From Amblyornis subalaris (taxonomy: Eukaryota > Chordata > Aves > Passeriformes > Ptilonorhynchidae): 64,000 bases of DNA. Positions 38,441 through 49,046 of this stretch are shown piece after piece; the stretch's first letter is position 1, and each line of letters opens with the position of its first letter. A model generated the notes under the pieces. It was not told the DNA's origin. It searched no databases and saw nothing but the letters and a program-made list of their open reading frames with translations. The stretch is taken from assembly GCA_018881555.1 (NCBI GenBank), contig JACAXG010000112.1, positions 868,001 to 932,000 of the forward strand, written 5' to 3'. The translations under genes and the position numbers were made by a program.

Positions 38441-40599
38441 TGAAGTGAGAAATTTCTTGAGTACCTCAACCTTCTCCTTATATGTTTTTATCAGTTTATA
38501 ATTCTAATTAAATTTAATAATTACCAGTAATTAAGAATTAATAATTGACAAGGTTATTAATATCAAGTTGTATTAATTTACTATATACACTTCAGAGCTG
38601 GAGTACTTGAGAGCACTATTAGTAACATGGAAACTGTAGGTTCAGAAACAAAAAAATTCGCAACTCATGCAGAAGTGGTAACAATTAAATAGAAATAGTT
38701 TGGAATTATTTTCCTCTTAAGTTGTTCATCACACTAATATGTGATTCAGGATTCACCAACACCNAATGAAACATTTTTACAGTCAAGGACAGAATTTGTC
38801 CCTAATGATATTGGGTCACGTTTGCATAAATTATTCTGTGGATAGTTAAGCAGAGAGCTCTGTTTTATGCAGATTTCNTTAATAAGCAGTAACTTATTTC
38901 TACACTATTATCCATTTTTTTATTTATGTTTGCTGCCAATCTCACACATAGCATGTCACTTGCATTCATGTAGTGAACTACACTAACACTGCAACATGTA
39001 GTCCAGTTTAATTTCATGCAATTATTGTTTTCAATTTAGATAAGTAAAAAACGTACTGTTCACTTAAACACCATCCAAGCAGGGTCTCTAAAGAAAATTG
39101 TTGGGAAGCCAACCGGAAAATATGCTGTTCACTGAAGTCTTAAATGTTTGTTGTTGGTTTTTTTCCCCTAAACGAGAGTCATTAAAGTACAAGTTTACGT
39201 AGGATATTACTCATTCCTATTATTTTCCATGCTTTTTGGCAGGCATCAGAAAGATAACTGAAAGAATACTCAAAAGTTTAATGGGTACAACTTCTTAGTG
39301 NAAAGGTCTCATGATCTCAAATGAAATCAAATGAAAATGAAATAAAATGTGAGGAGCAGCAGCATATTGGTTTAACAATTTAAAAAATAGGTTTGGGAAA
39401 CATGAAGACACTTATCACTGCTATTATTTTGTTGTACAGTTATCAGAGAAACCAGTATAGAATTCAAATGGGGATACATCTGCTTTTTTGCAATGTATTT
39501 CAAATTCATCTTAGACAATTTTTTAACTTATGTAGTAATACATATGGTCAACACTTCCAAAGGACTGTAGATATTATTTTCTGCCATCGCCATGACAAAA
39601 TGAACAGAATTTTAAAAAGAAAAGTTAGCTTTATCAGTGTTTTTATCATTAATCACATGCATAAGATAGATTGGAAGTGACAGAGAAACTTGCTACCTGC
39701 AGGTAAAGGAGGAATATTAATTAAGTGTTTCTAGGAGAATGACTTTACATGTGTTATCAGTCAAGAGTGACTGTTAGGATATAATATTTGAAATTCCTGC
39801 TTTATTCTTAAAAACATGAGAACGTTAGTTAGCTTCNGACTTAAAAGTTAGGGCTGCAATACATCACTGCAATGGGTGTGGTGTTAAGGCATGAAATCTG
39901 GAACATTAGGTGTGTTCACAAGTATGCATCCTTTTTCCTCTCCCATTTAGGCTGAGGGTGGCCTCATCCTTATGAATCCATGAAGCAGTTTATGTTTCCT
40001 GCTGACATTAAGAGACTCTTGACATGCAGGTCTGCAAGCATGAAACATCCTCTTAACACATCTTTAGAAGCAGCTACCTAAATATTTTCTGTTTATTGTT
40101 TCATTTATACCGTAAGTGTAAATAAATAAAATAACATTTCTCCTAGTCCTTTAGGAGCCGTCCAACATAGCTAAAAGTCTTGGAAGCCATTGAAAGCAAC
40201 TCTCGGTGAGTGACTGGTGTTCATATTTTCCAGATTAAAGTAAGGGAAATAAGCAGACTTGTTCACTTTACATTAATAAGTATTTTTCTACTTTAAAATT
40301 TATTCACAAGACACTATTTCAAAACAAATACATCTATGCTGNGTTGTTGTATCAGTTTGACATGCTATCACATAAGCATTTTATTGCACAGAAATGCTCA
40401 CTATTTTTTTTCCCATTAGGCATTAAACATTGTGATTTTTTTTCCTTATGTTTTGAAATATCTGCTGAAGACCACTACGGTTCTGGAAGTTCATCTCAAA
40501 AGAGAAATTTAAAGCATGGATTTATTTCAGATAGCTGAAACAGTAGCTCATACTATGTGTTTGATAGCTATAAATACAAACAATATTGCTATAAATAGG
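38441..40599. other. Gene-free AT-rich unique sequence
   Basis: No supported gene. Plus-strand frames of 95 codons (39393-39680) and 64 codons (40344-40538) show no known domain. Confidence 0.6.
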
Positions 40600-40982
40600 G
40601 TATTAATACACATTTTCTTAAAAACAAAANCATTAAATTATTAAATTTAAAAAGATAAATAACATATTATGTAGTAAAATATAGTGTGAGCCAGTATGTT
40701 TATATAATTTATCAACTAATTATATCATTTATATATTATGACTATATGTTATGGACTATATATTATGAAATATATTTTAGAAAAATATTAGAAACTTAAT
40801 ATAGAAATACTAATTTTAAAAAGTTATATTTATATGCTGATTATACTGTATATCATATTATCATATTATTTTATTTTCACTATATATAATTGTAGCATTA
40901 TTGTATTATAATTCCTATAAANTTATACAACACAATATTATAATATTAATCTAGGCAATATAATAATATAATAATAAAAACT
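40600..40982. repeat. Extremely AT-rich island
   Basis: Nearly the whole stretch consists of A and T, with very few G or C, including TATATAATTT, ATATATTATG, CATATTATCATATTATTTTA and AATAATATAATAATA motifs. It is not a pure microsatellite but a mosaic of TA, TAA and ATTA units. It may be a decayed simple repeat or a scaffold-attachment-type sequence. No gene. Confidence 0.75.
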
Positions 40983-43541
40983 GATTTATGACAGACAGTC
41001 AAGGATGCTTCTTATTCCTCCTGCATATCGNTAAAAACACCTGAGGCTAATCCATACACTGCTGTAAAAGTTTTTAGTTGTACTGCATGCATTAAGACTG
41101 GATTTTTTGTTGTTGTCGTTTTAATCTCTGTTACAATCCTTTGTCAAGTATGATAAGCCTGGAGCTCTTGTTGTTAAAGTTCCATTGGCTTTAAATTATG
41201 CTTGTTTCATATTTTCTTACCCATGTTAATATTTCAGTAACTGCCATAAAATAGCAGTGAATGGCCTCCCAGNCCTCAGCAAACAGGGAAGCCTGAGGCA
41301 TTAGCAAAGAATATTATGGGTTGTAAGACATGGTTCCTAAAATCAGTATGTCTCGATAAGAGCAAAACTCTATTTAAACTGCAGTCATAGAGGGACACGT
41401 GTGCTGAGACAAAGGGAAAAGACACTTCCTAGAAACCATATCAATCTCACAGACACACAAGCAAATGGACTTGGAAAACATGTTAAATCATGCTACAAAA
41501 GCAAGAAAAACCTTTGTGTATGTGAGAAGAGAAGCAAAGTAATACAAAATTTCTTACCATTATATACAGTTCATGTTGTCACCCCATGACATTGCAACTT
41601 TAAGGCACCTGGGTTAAGTGGACATTTTTCCCCCAGGGATAGTTTACTTCATAGGTTCAAGAGGGGCAGAAAAAAAGTGGTTTCTTAAAAACAGTGAAAA
41701 GGAAAAAATGCCTGGCAGACTGGCAGGTATGGGCGAAAGCCACNTCCTTTACTACCTTCCCACTAACATATCAATTTCAGGGAAACAGAAGTTCTACACG
41801 ATGGTATGGTTTGCTGCTAGGTGAGAGAGATGGAAACTGCACCTTTGCTTTCTTGGGAATAATATGCATGGAACACATCAAAGCACTCCAGAACTGTCAA
41901 TTACAACAGATTTTTGAGGCCTTGTTTTAGTAAAAGAGCGGCTACAGCTTTAGGAATCCTGCTTCCACGTGAAAATAAAACACAGCTAGATGAGAAAATG
42001 TTGGTCTCATATAGTAAAAAATAAAATTAAAAATCCACGACTGCTCAANCTGCATTCTTTTAGCAGCTGAACTTTTTGCCAGCTGGCATTTTCTAAAGAA
42101 TAATGCATTATGTGTCCTCTAGAGACAGGATAAATCTGGTATAGTCGTACAATCAGCATGAGTAGACTTACATTTTTGCCCAGATATCTTAACAGAAGCA
42201 CATGTCTGGACATGCAGAATCAAATTAACTGGTTCAGTTGAATAATCATGTCATGGACACATATGGTCTAAATATTGTGGGATCATGGTCTGAACAGTAT
42301 TCTTGAGTTTTTTCACGGTGTTGACAGAGCGTAATCCTCTTTGTTATAGCTTCTGCTCCCTATTGGACATAAAGTTGCAAGAGAAGTGGACCAGGAAATA
42401 CTGCTCTCTCTTCATCTTCCCTTTTAAATTGAAAGAAAAATTCTCTTGGAGGTCCCCTTACATGTATTTTATAAGAGATTAGAGAAGTTTCAAGGAAGCC
42501 TAGGGCATCAGAAAAATGTTTCTTACTTTGTCTATTTGATGTCTTTCACACTTGAAGTACAAGTCGATCTTCTTTTTCTTGNGAAATGAGCAAATTTGGT
42601 AATTCTTCACCAGTACTTTATTCTTCTTTTATTCATCTTGGGTGATAGCCTCTCCTGGCCTTTCTGGTCTTTCTCTACCTGGAAGTTAAATATTAAACTA
42701 ACACAGGTAGGAGTCTGACAAAGTCATTGGTGCCAAGTCTTCTCTTATACCAGCACTGTTTTATTGACTGCAATAGAGACACTTAAAATTGCCACTTGTC
42801 TTATAGTAAAATGAGAATTAGGATTATTATTCCCAGAGCAGAACTAAAGTTACTTATTAAGAAAACTAACAACTATAGGTAACGCAGAAAAAGCCACAGC
42901 TAGAATGGCATTGTAAAAGTCATCCACATGACATTGTCTAAAATACAGCAGATGTCTTTGGTAGTTCACTCCAAGAAATATGAGCTTATACTAGAACAAA
43001 TGGATGCAAGGATTACTAGATAAATGAAACGAGATGCTAATAGATCTTTGACTGTTTATGAGATATAACTGCAATCTATACATCTACAAATGATGGAAGA
43101 TAGCTATCAAAACTAAGAGCAGTCTTGACACATGAGTAAATTGATATAAACTGTGCCTGAATACTTTCAGTCTGGAAATGACATTTTCCATCTATCATGC
43201 AATGATATTCCATAGTAACTTCTCTCTCAGTGCNCTATGAGCAAAAAATGTTGCTACATTCAACCAAATGTTTGATATATCATGAGAATCATTACATACT
43301 GTGGTTGACTTCAAGGGCATGCAACTGACTCAGTGGTTCCAAAGTATTATTATTACTATATTTCTATATACCAATTTTAAGATTTAATTGAGATTCCTGA
43401 AGCACAGAAGAATAGTTTTCCTGAAGATGGAAGGAAAAAAAAAAAGAAGAAAATGGAAGAAATAAGGAGAGAGATCAGTTTCATGAAGAACAAAAGTGCA
43501 TATCTGTACAAAAACACACAGTCAAAGTAATTATGAAAATA
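40983..43541. other. Gene-free unique sequence
   Basis: No gene or repeat family recognised. The patch around 41130-41260 (containing CCTTTGTCAAGTATGATAAG and GGCTTTAAATTATGC) is less degenerate in appearance, but I cannot assign a role. Overlapping frames at 41618-41930 have no domain. Confidence 0.55.
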
Positions 43542-43547
43542 GTCTCT
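43542..43547. repeat. Left target-site duplication GTCTCT
   Basis: It is identical to 44200-44205 and flanks the second ERVK-like LTR. Confidence 0.88.
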
Positions 43548-44199
43548 TCTTGTAGCCGGGCTGGATGTTGGGGTGCTGCAGCCTTCTCGAAAGCGTGGCG
43601 TGTGTCCAGTGGTGCCTTGATGCGTTCAGCTGCGCGCACACACACACACACGCACAAAAGTGTACTTAGCCGGAGACAAAGAGTTGGAGAGGTTCTCCTT
43701 ATGTATTCCAAGAAATAGGTTTATTGCATGAATAATCCAGGGAAGGAGAACTCAGAACAATGGAGGGTTCAGGGTTTTATACCAGGGGCAGTGGGGGCAG
43801 AGAGAACAACAGGGACCAATGGGTTGAGGGTCAGGGGGCGGAGAGAAGGCAGAGTAATACAACTTCAACCAATAGGGGCAAGTGAGGGGAGGAGCAGGGG
43901 ACAGGAATAAATGGGGTGCCAAGTAAGGGAGAACACTCTAGAACAGAACCTTGTAAGGGAACAAGGAGTGACAAGCCTACAGGCCAACCAAACAGGGGAA
44001 CATTAACATAACCTGGCAAGGCCTGATGGGGAGACTTTCTCCTTCACCACAACCCAAGGGGAGATCCCAGACCTCGGAGCTGTCTCTCCAGCAGTGTCCT
44101 ACTGCACTCAGGCCCTCTGGCCCCACTGGCTCCTCGGTCAGTCCTGTGGCTGGCCCAAACTCTGCAGCATCCCCTGCTGCAGGCTCAGCCACNGCCACA
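43548..44199 (-). mobile_element. Solo LTR, ERVK-like, reverse orientation, fuller copy of the 36.5-kb family
   Basis: By alignment with the element at 36496-37000 the plus-strand ends are TCTTGTAGCC (expected TGTTGTA; one end base changed from G to C) and GCCACA. Exact GTCTCT copies flank it, giving a 6-bp duplication as for ERVK integration. Sense-strand signals are on the minus strand: TATA box GGTATAAAA (complement of 43775-43783), AATAAA (complement of 43720-43725), and a (TG)n tract (complement of about 43636-43656) near the 3' end. It retains an extra segment at about 43974-44127 that the other copy lacks. Over about 240 aligned bases near 43740-43973 the two copies differ at roughly a dozen positions by eye. 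There is no internal proviral sequence, hence a solo LTR. The 60-77-codon frames within it are shadows. Confidence 0.92.
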
Positions 44200-44205
44200 G
44201 TCTCT
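44200..44205. repeat. Right target-site duplication GTCTCT
   Basis: It is identical to 43542-43547, the second copy made on integration of the 652-bp LTR element. Confidence 0.88.
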
Positions 44206-46473
44206 CTCAAGCACCTGGCTGAAGACTGAATTCTGACAATTATCAGAGTATCATGGGAACATCTGTGAACTAAAATATCTATCCAGCTAGACAGACTGGA
44301 AGTTGCATTTGTTCACGTACGTGTGTATGTATATGTGTAAAATTGCAAGAAATNTGACATGCTTGATATCTCTTCATCAGGGAAGTAATTATCCACAATA
44401 AATTGTTGAAATTCTGGTTAGGTATAATACGCTGACCTTTGTTTCATATTAGTATTCAAGGAAGCTAACACAATGAGAAATTAATTTTCTCAAACAGAGC
44501 TTTTTGTAAATAAATGAGACAAGAAGGATATCATTAAAGAATTACACACTAAAGAAAAGGTTTATGAAGGAATCTGCTAAATATGAATAGAAATATTTAT
44601 ATNTATGTATGTATATATATGTTCTGTCATCTTTCTTACATCTTTGATAAAATTTCAAACTTAANAAAAAGAAAAGGACGTAGCTATACAAACCTATTTC
44701 CATAGGTGTAGCAGATTATTACCATTGATTAATAGGCGTAATAAAGAAAAAGGGCATGTATATTTAAGGGGAAGTAGATATATTTAAGGGGTTTGCATCT
44801 TTCTGCAGTATATTGATTGGGTTCAGCACAAAATATTGTATTGGGGCTATTATAGAACATACTGTATTTGAGGAATTATTTATCTCAGGTAAGCCATGCC
44901 TCTGGTGGACAGAAAGAGACAACACTTCTATATGTCAAGGCAAGAAATAGAGTTTTGTTTNTTACACTAAATAAATGACACCATGCTTTGAAACAGAGAC
45001 GGAACCACTTCATGGCTGAGAATTCTGTGTAGTGCACTTTGTCTGTCCACCAGACATCTGTTGAAACCTGCATGAAAGTGACGTTCCAAACAACTGAAGG
45101 GATGTAAAGTTTACTCATTATCTGTGTTTCTCCTTCTATTTCTATCTTATTATTAAAACAATTTTAGTATGCTGTTGTGCTTTCTTTATTAAGATCTGGG
45201 AAGAAACCTGCAAAGTCTCCAATGCAAACCAGATATCCTTTATTGTTACAGAAATTTCTCCTACAGTAATATAAAATAGTTTTCCTTGATATATTTGTAT
45301 TTTCATTTCTTGCATGTGGTATTAAATAAGTAAATTGCTGACACTCCACTTTATACGTGTTATTCATTATTGTAATTGGAAACCACAGTAATGAAGAATG
45401 AACTGCAGAACAAAAATTTATTGTGAAGGAAATAATGCAAAGTTCCATGCCAGTTAGGTAGACAAAATTAGTAGTTGGTTTGTTTGTTTGTTTCTTTGGT
45501 TTGGATGCTTTTGCTTCCTTTTTTAGCTCATTGTTTATTCTAGGCGTGTGTTTCTCTTATATCCTTACATTTTTGCTTTTTCTTAATTAATCTTTCTCAA
45601 TTCTTCTCTTTTATCATCTCAGAAAGCTTTCTTTCTTACTCCTAATCTGTTCAACTAGATAAAATAAGCATCAATTATATGTGCACCAACTGATGAGCAT
45701 GAATGAATGTGTTTGATAGCTCTGTTTTGCCACAAGGAGTGTAAGATTCCCCACTTTACTATTTAAACAGCAATATTCTCTTTGCTATATCAATGGAAAA
45801 TACTATCCTGATGGCGTTTTGCATCTATACACCACCTTTTTCTCCTGTTTATTAAAAATATACCAATAGTTATTTTAAGCAAAAGATTAAAATCCAGGTT
45901 TTGGGTTTTTTTTGGTAAAGAAATTTCTTAAACAGGATTAGTAACTCAGTTTCCTTTATCTCTTACCTTATTGTGAAGATTGGTCTAGAAACACTACTGA
46001 AAAAAAAACAAGGAATGAAATAGGATGTCAGAATACGATTATTTCACAATGTAAAAAGTAATCTGTTTTGTCCATAGATAATATNTTTTCTGTACTTATG
46101 GTACTGAAAAGTCTCGTCTACTGCTTTCAAGGATTGTGGAAGTTAATGGTATGAATATGATTTAAAATGTCAAAAAGCACTTTTCCTCACAGGAGATGGG
46201 ATGTTTTCGAAAGTATACTTGTACTTTTTGCAATACCCAGTATATTGTTACAAAAAATAATTAGAATAACATGAGGAGTTGAGGTACGCAAATGCTATGC
46301 TTTAATGTACAGATTCTCCATTGCCTGCATCCTATTCAGTGGTGATTTGTCATTTACTATTGACATTTTCTTGCTTTTCTCAATTTGTAGACATTTATGA
46401 CAGCAAAGTCATTCTCTTTGGTAATATATTTTATGTATGAAAGTCAATAAAGTTCAAACAGGTGCATCTTTAC
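44206..46473. other. Gene-free AT-rich unique sequence
   Basis: No supported gene. It includes a TATG/TA patch near 44596-44622, a (TTTG)n repeat near 45478-45496, and minus-strand frames of 77 and 94 codons (44885-45118, 45164-45448) without recognisable domains. Confidence 0.6.
45478..45496. repeat. Short (TTTG)n simple repeat
   Basis: About four to five GTTT units lead into CTTTGG. It is simple sequence with no further role seen. Confidence 0.7.
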
Positions 46474-46880
46474 AGAATCACAGAATTTCTAGGCTTGGAA
46501 GGGACCTATGGAGGTCATCTAGTCCAACCTCCCTGCCAGGGCAGTGTCGCCAGGGCAGTGCCACCAGTTCACACAGGGATATGCCCAGGTGCATTTTGAA
46601 TGTTTCCAGAGAGGAAGATTCCAATTCCACAGGATTCCAGCTTGTTCCAGTGCTCTGCCAGCCTCAATATTCTTCCTCATGTTGGGATGGAACTTCTTGT
46701 GTTTTAGTTTATGGCCATTGCTCCTTGTACTGTCTCTGGGCACCATTGAAAACAGTCAGGCATCATCCTCTTAATACCCATATTTGAGATATTTATATGT
46801 ATTCATGAGATCACCTCTCAGTCTTGTCTTCTCTAGATCCTCTCTAGACTAAACATCTCCCTCAGTCTTGACCATGTCTT
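46474..46880 (-). mobile_element. CR1 LINE fragment, reverse orientation, ORF2 C-terminus plus 3' UTR
   Basis: On the plus strand it opens with AGAATCACAGAATTTCTAGG, the complement of the CR1 terminal octamers, then CTTGGAAGGGACC, AGTCCAACCTCCCTGCC, CTTGTTCCAGTGCTCTGCC, CTTCTTGTGTTTTAGTTTATGG and GAGATCACCTCTCAGTCTTG. In the reverse complement these correspond to the end of ORF2 (NGHKLKHKKFHPNMRKN) and the 3' UTR. It includes a small local duplication of CAGGGCAGTG at about 46538-46561. It is 5' truncated and has no functional product. The 116-codon plus frame and the 75-codon minus frame here are parts of the repeat. Confidence 0.92.
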
Positions 46881-47964
46881 GACCATTATTTGCACTGTAG
46901 TTTAGGTACTAGGTACAAAAGTTGCCTATGATGACAATGATTATCCACACTTATCATACTCTTGTTCACACTATCAGTCTTAGAGAAATGTCTGAAATCT
47001 TCAGGAAAATATTAAAATGGAAAATGAGTTTCTGGTGTCTGCCTAATGCATTCCTACTCTATGGGACCACAGAAGAGGTTATCCAAACTAAAATCCCTTC
47101 TATGGAAATTTTTTCAGTCTTTAGCTCCAACCATTCCACTGAAGAGATCTTCAGTGCTACTGCCGTAGTATCCCCACGTCATGATTTTGCATGGCCTTAG
47201 ACTTAGCCAAGTATAAATTATTACTGAAAATATATAACTTATTTTGTTCTTCTGGATTTTACAAAGTGTCTATTCACTAAATGGGATACATGTAGAAGAA
47301 GAAGAAGAAAGAAGTACAGGAAGCATTGTAACTTGCTATTCTTCTGCTGTAGATTAATTTGCCGTAGAACCAGTGAGTCAGATGAATCATCTGTCTTCTG
47401 TACTGTTGGAGCAATGCAAAACGGTGAACTAATTAGTCCTGAAGTTTACTGCCTATTAGGAGGAGGACAGATTAGGATCTGTGTTTTGAGGTATTGTTAC
47501 AGTGACAGACTCAAGTTGTTTTTACTTGCTACCTGACTGAATAAGACACAAATGAGCTTTCAAACCCATGTGCCATGTCTTACCGTGGTTATTATTCACT
47601 ATGCATAAGTACAGTATTCAGAATTATAGCAGCATTTTTTTTTGGTCTGAATTCTCAGTTCAGTACTCAGTTTAAAACTATTTTCTTTAAATCACTTGTT
47701 TGCCACNGTTACTTTAATACAATAGTAAACAAAGATTCAAATATGAATGTATCTTTTGTATATTGACTTCTGGCATGAAAATACTCACCCCAGAAACATT
47801 TGGCTTCAACATTCTCCTTTCTAGTCATGCTGTATATCCTCATTTTAGCAACTCCTTTGACACAGTCCCCAGTGGTCTCCTTATAACCAAATTGGTGATA
47901 TGAGATGAATAAGTGAATGACATGGAAAACTACTTCTACTGCTGGGCTCAAAGACTTGTGATCA
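46881..47964. other. Gene-free spacer between two CR1 copies
   Basis: Unique sequence without a supported gene. A (GAA)n repeat lies near 47292-47313. Plus frames of 92, 67 and 63 codons at 46922-47766 show no domain. Confidence 0.55.
47292..47313. repeat. Short (GAA)n simple repeat
   Basis: Four to five GAA units are followed by AGAAGTACAGG. It is simple sequence. Confidence 0.7.
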
Positions 47965-48380
47965 GAGATTTAAAGTCCAGAAAATGACAAGCTCTTCAGG
48001 AAAAAGTGCTGGGTATAGTATTGTCTATTATCTTCATTAACAACCTATGCAGTGAGATGGAGAACGTTCTCAGCAAGTCTATGAACAACAAGGTGCAGAG
48101 AAGACAGAGACAGATTCTCAACAGGAGTTTAATAAGAAGCAATAGACACAGGTTGGAACATTAGAAAATTCCAATTAAATGTGATGAAGCCTGTGTTACT
48201 ATAAGTGCTGTTAAACACATTGGGACATTTTGCTCAGAAAGTTTCTGGTACTTCTGTCCTTTGAGGTGTTCAGGACTGTAGTCAACACAGCTCTGAGCAA
48301 TCCGACCTGATGGACCTGCTTTGAGCAGGTTTGTACTGGAGACCTCCAAAGGTCCTTTCTGACAGTCAGTGTCCTATGAC
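47965..48380 (+). mobile_element. CR1 LINE fragment, forward orientation, with an internal deletion
   Basis: The left part (about 47975-48100) matches the CR1 ORF2 reverse transcriptase segment that encodes the 'SVLGPVLF.IFINN...MECTLSKF' region: AAAGTGCTGGGTATAGTATT, TATCTTCATTAACAACC, GAGATGGAGAACGTTCTCAG. After about 48120 it jumps to the C-terminal and 3' UTR part: AAGAAGCAATAGACACAGGTT, ACATTGGGACATTTTGC, GAGGTGTTCAGGACTG, CCTGCTTTGAGCAGG and GGAGACCTCCAAAGGTCC, ending in GTCCTATGAC at 48380. Several hundred bases of CR1 between these parts are absent, so this is an internally deleted copy. It is diverged and non-coding. Antisense frames at 48161-48414 are shadows. Confidence 0.85.
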
Positions 48381-48605
48381 CAACACACAGCACTCTGTAC
48401 TTCCAAAGATACACTCAGAGCTCTGAGCACAGTCCTGGGCAGATGGACCCACAGGTACCTGCCATGGGCACTCCTCTTGTCGAAGCACAAGCCATAGNGT
48501 GCCGTCCCTGTCAGTGACTCACGGTCCCGGGCCACAGCAGACTGGCATTGTAACTCTGTGCGCCTCAGGTACATAGGGCAGGGACATGTCATACCAGAAA
48601 GGAGA
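48381..48605. other. GC-rich patch with 72-codon minus-strand frame, unidentified
   Basis: This patch is clearly richer in G and C, including CpG, than its surroundings and lies directly after a CR1 end. The minus strand is open for 72 codons at 48374-48592. The translation includes C(Q)SAVARDRESLTG and then GLCFDKRSAHGRYLWVHLPR. A Cys followed by GRYLWVHLP is reminiscent of the C-terminal core of F-type lectin (fucolectin-like) domains, where a GRYV.V.LP strand follows a conserved Cys. The usual LTLCEVEV ending would correspond to LRALSVSLEV here, lacking the second Cys. The match is short and from memory. It could be an exon relic, a fragment of another mobile element, or chance. Confidence 0.2.
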
Positions 48606-49041
48606 GGCTGGTGTTANGCACTTTTCTTGTATGACAAATTTAATGTTAGTTATAATGAGCTATTCTGTATAAATTCAGGATATGAATATTAGCATTACTG
48701 TAACAGTTCTAATGTGTACTCCCTATTTTTTGTGGGGGTTAAAATTTTAACTGGGCTAACCAGGTATTTTGATTTCCAGGCAAAAGATATGTTCCATTTT
48801 TTTACAATAACAAGATTTTATTTTAACAATAGAGGGTTTTGTTAGTTCCCTCTGTATTACCTNTGTAAGAAGAAGCTACAACGAATGTCTTACTTTTGCC
48901 TGAGTTACAATCATACAGTTTAATTTTAGCCATGGATTACACAGGAGAGTTCTTTATGAATGCCAGAATCATGTACTGGCCCACTAGCAGTTCATTTGAT
49001 CTGGTGATGCTGATATGCCCAATTCCCACAAAATGTGAGTT
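48606..49041. other. Gene-free spacer
   Basis: AT-rich unique sequence with no recognisable gene or repeat before the LTR target site. Confidence 0.6.
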
Positions 49042-49046
49042 GACAT
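49042..49046. repeat. Left target-site duplication GACAT
   Basis: It is identical to 50133-50137 and flanks the full-length ERVL-type LTR. Five bases fits ERVL integration. Confidence 0.92.

Noticed and set aside
43728..43910. 60-codon frame nearly identical to one at 36658-36864, looking like a conserved small protein
   Set aside because: Both are antisense to the same ERVK-type LTR. Similarity reflects shared descent of the LTR, not protein conservation.
36496..44199. The two ERVK-type LTRs as the 5' and 3' ends of a single provirus
   Set aside because: Each has its own 6-bp duplication, and the DNA between them is host sequence with a CR1 fragment and an AT island, without gag, pol or env.
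43551..44238. Alternative LTR boundaries TGTAGCC...TCTGACA
   Set aside because: No target duplication fits these ends, whereas 43548-44199 gives an exact GTCTCT pair and matches the ends of the other copy.
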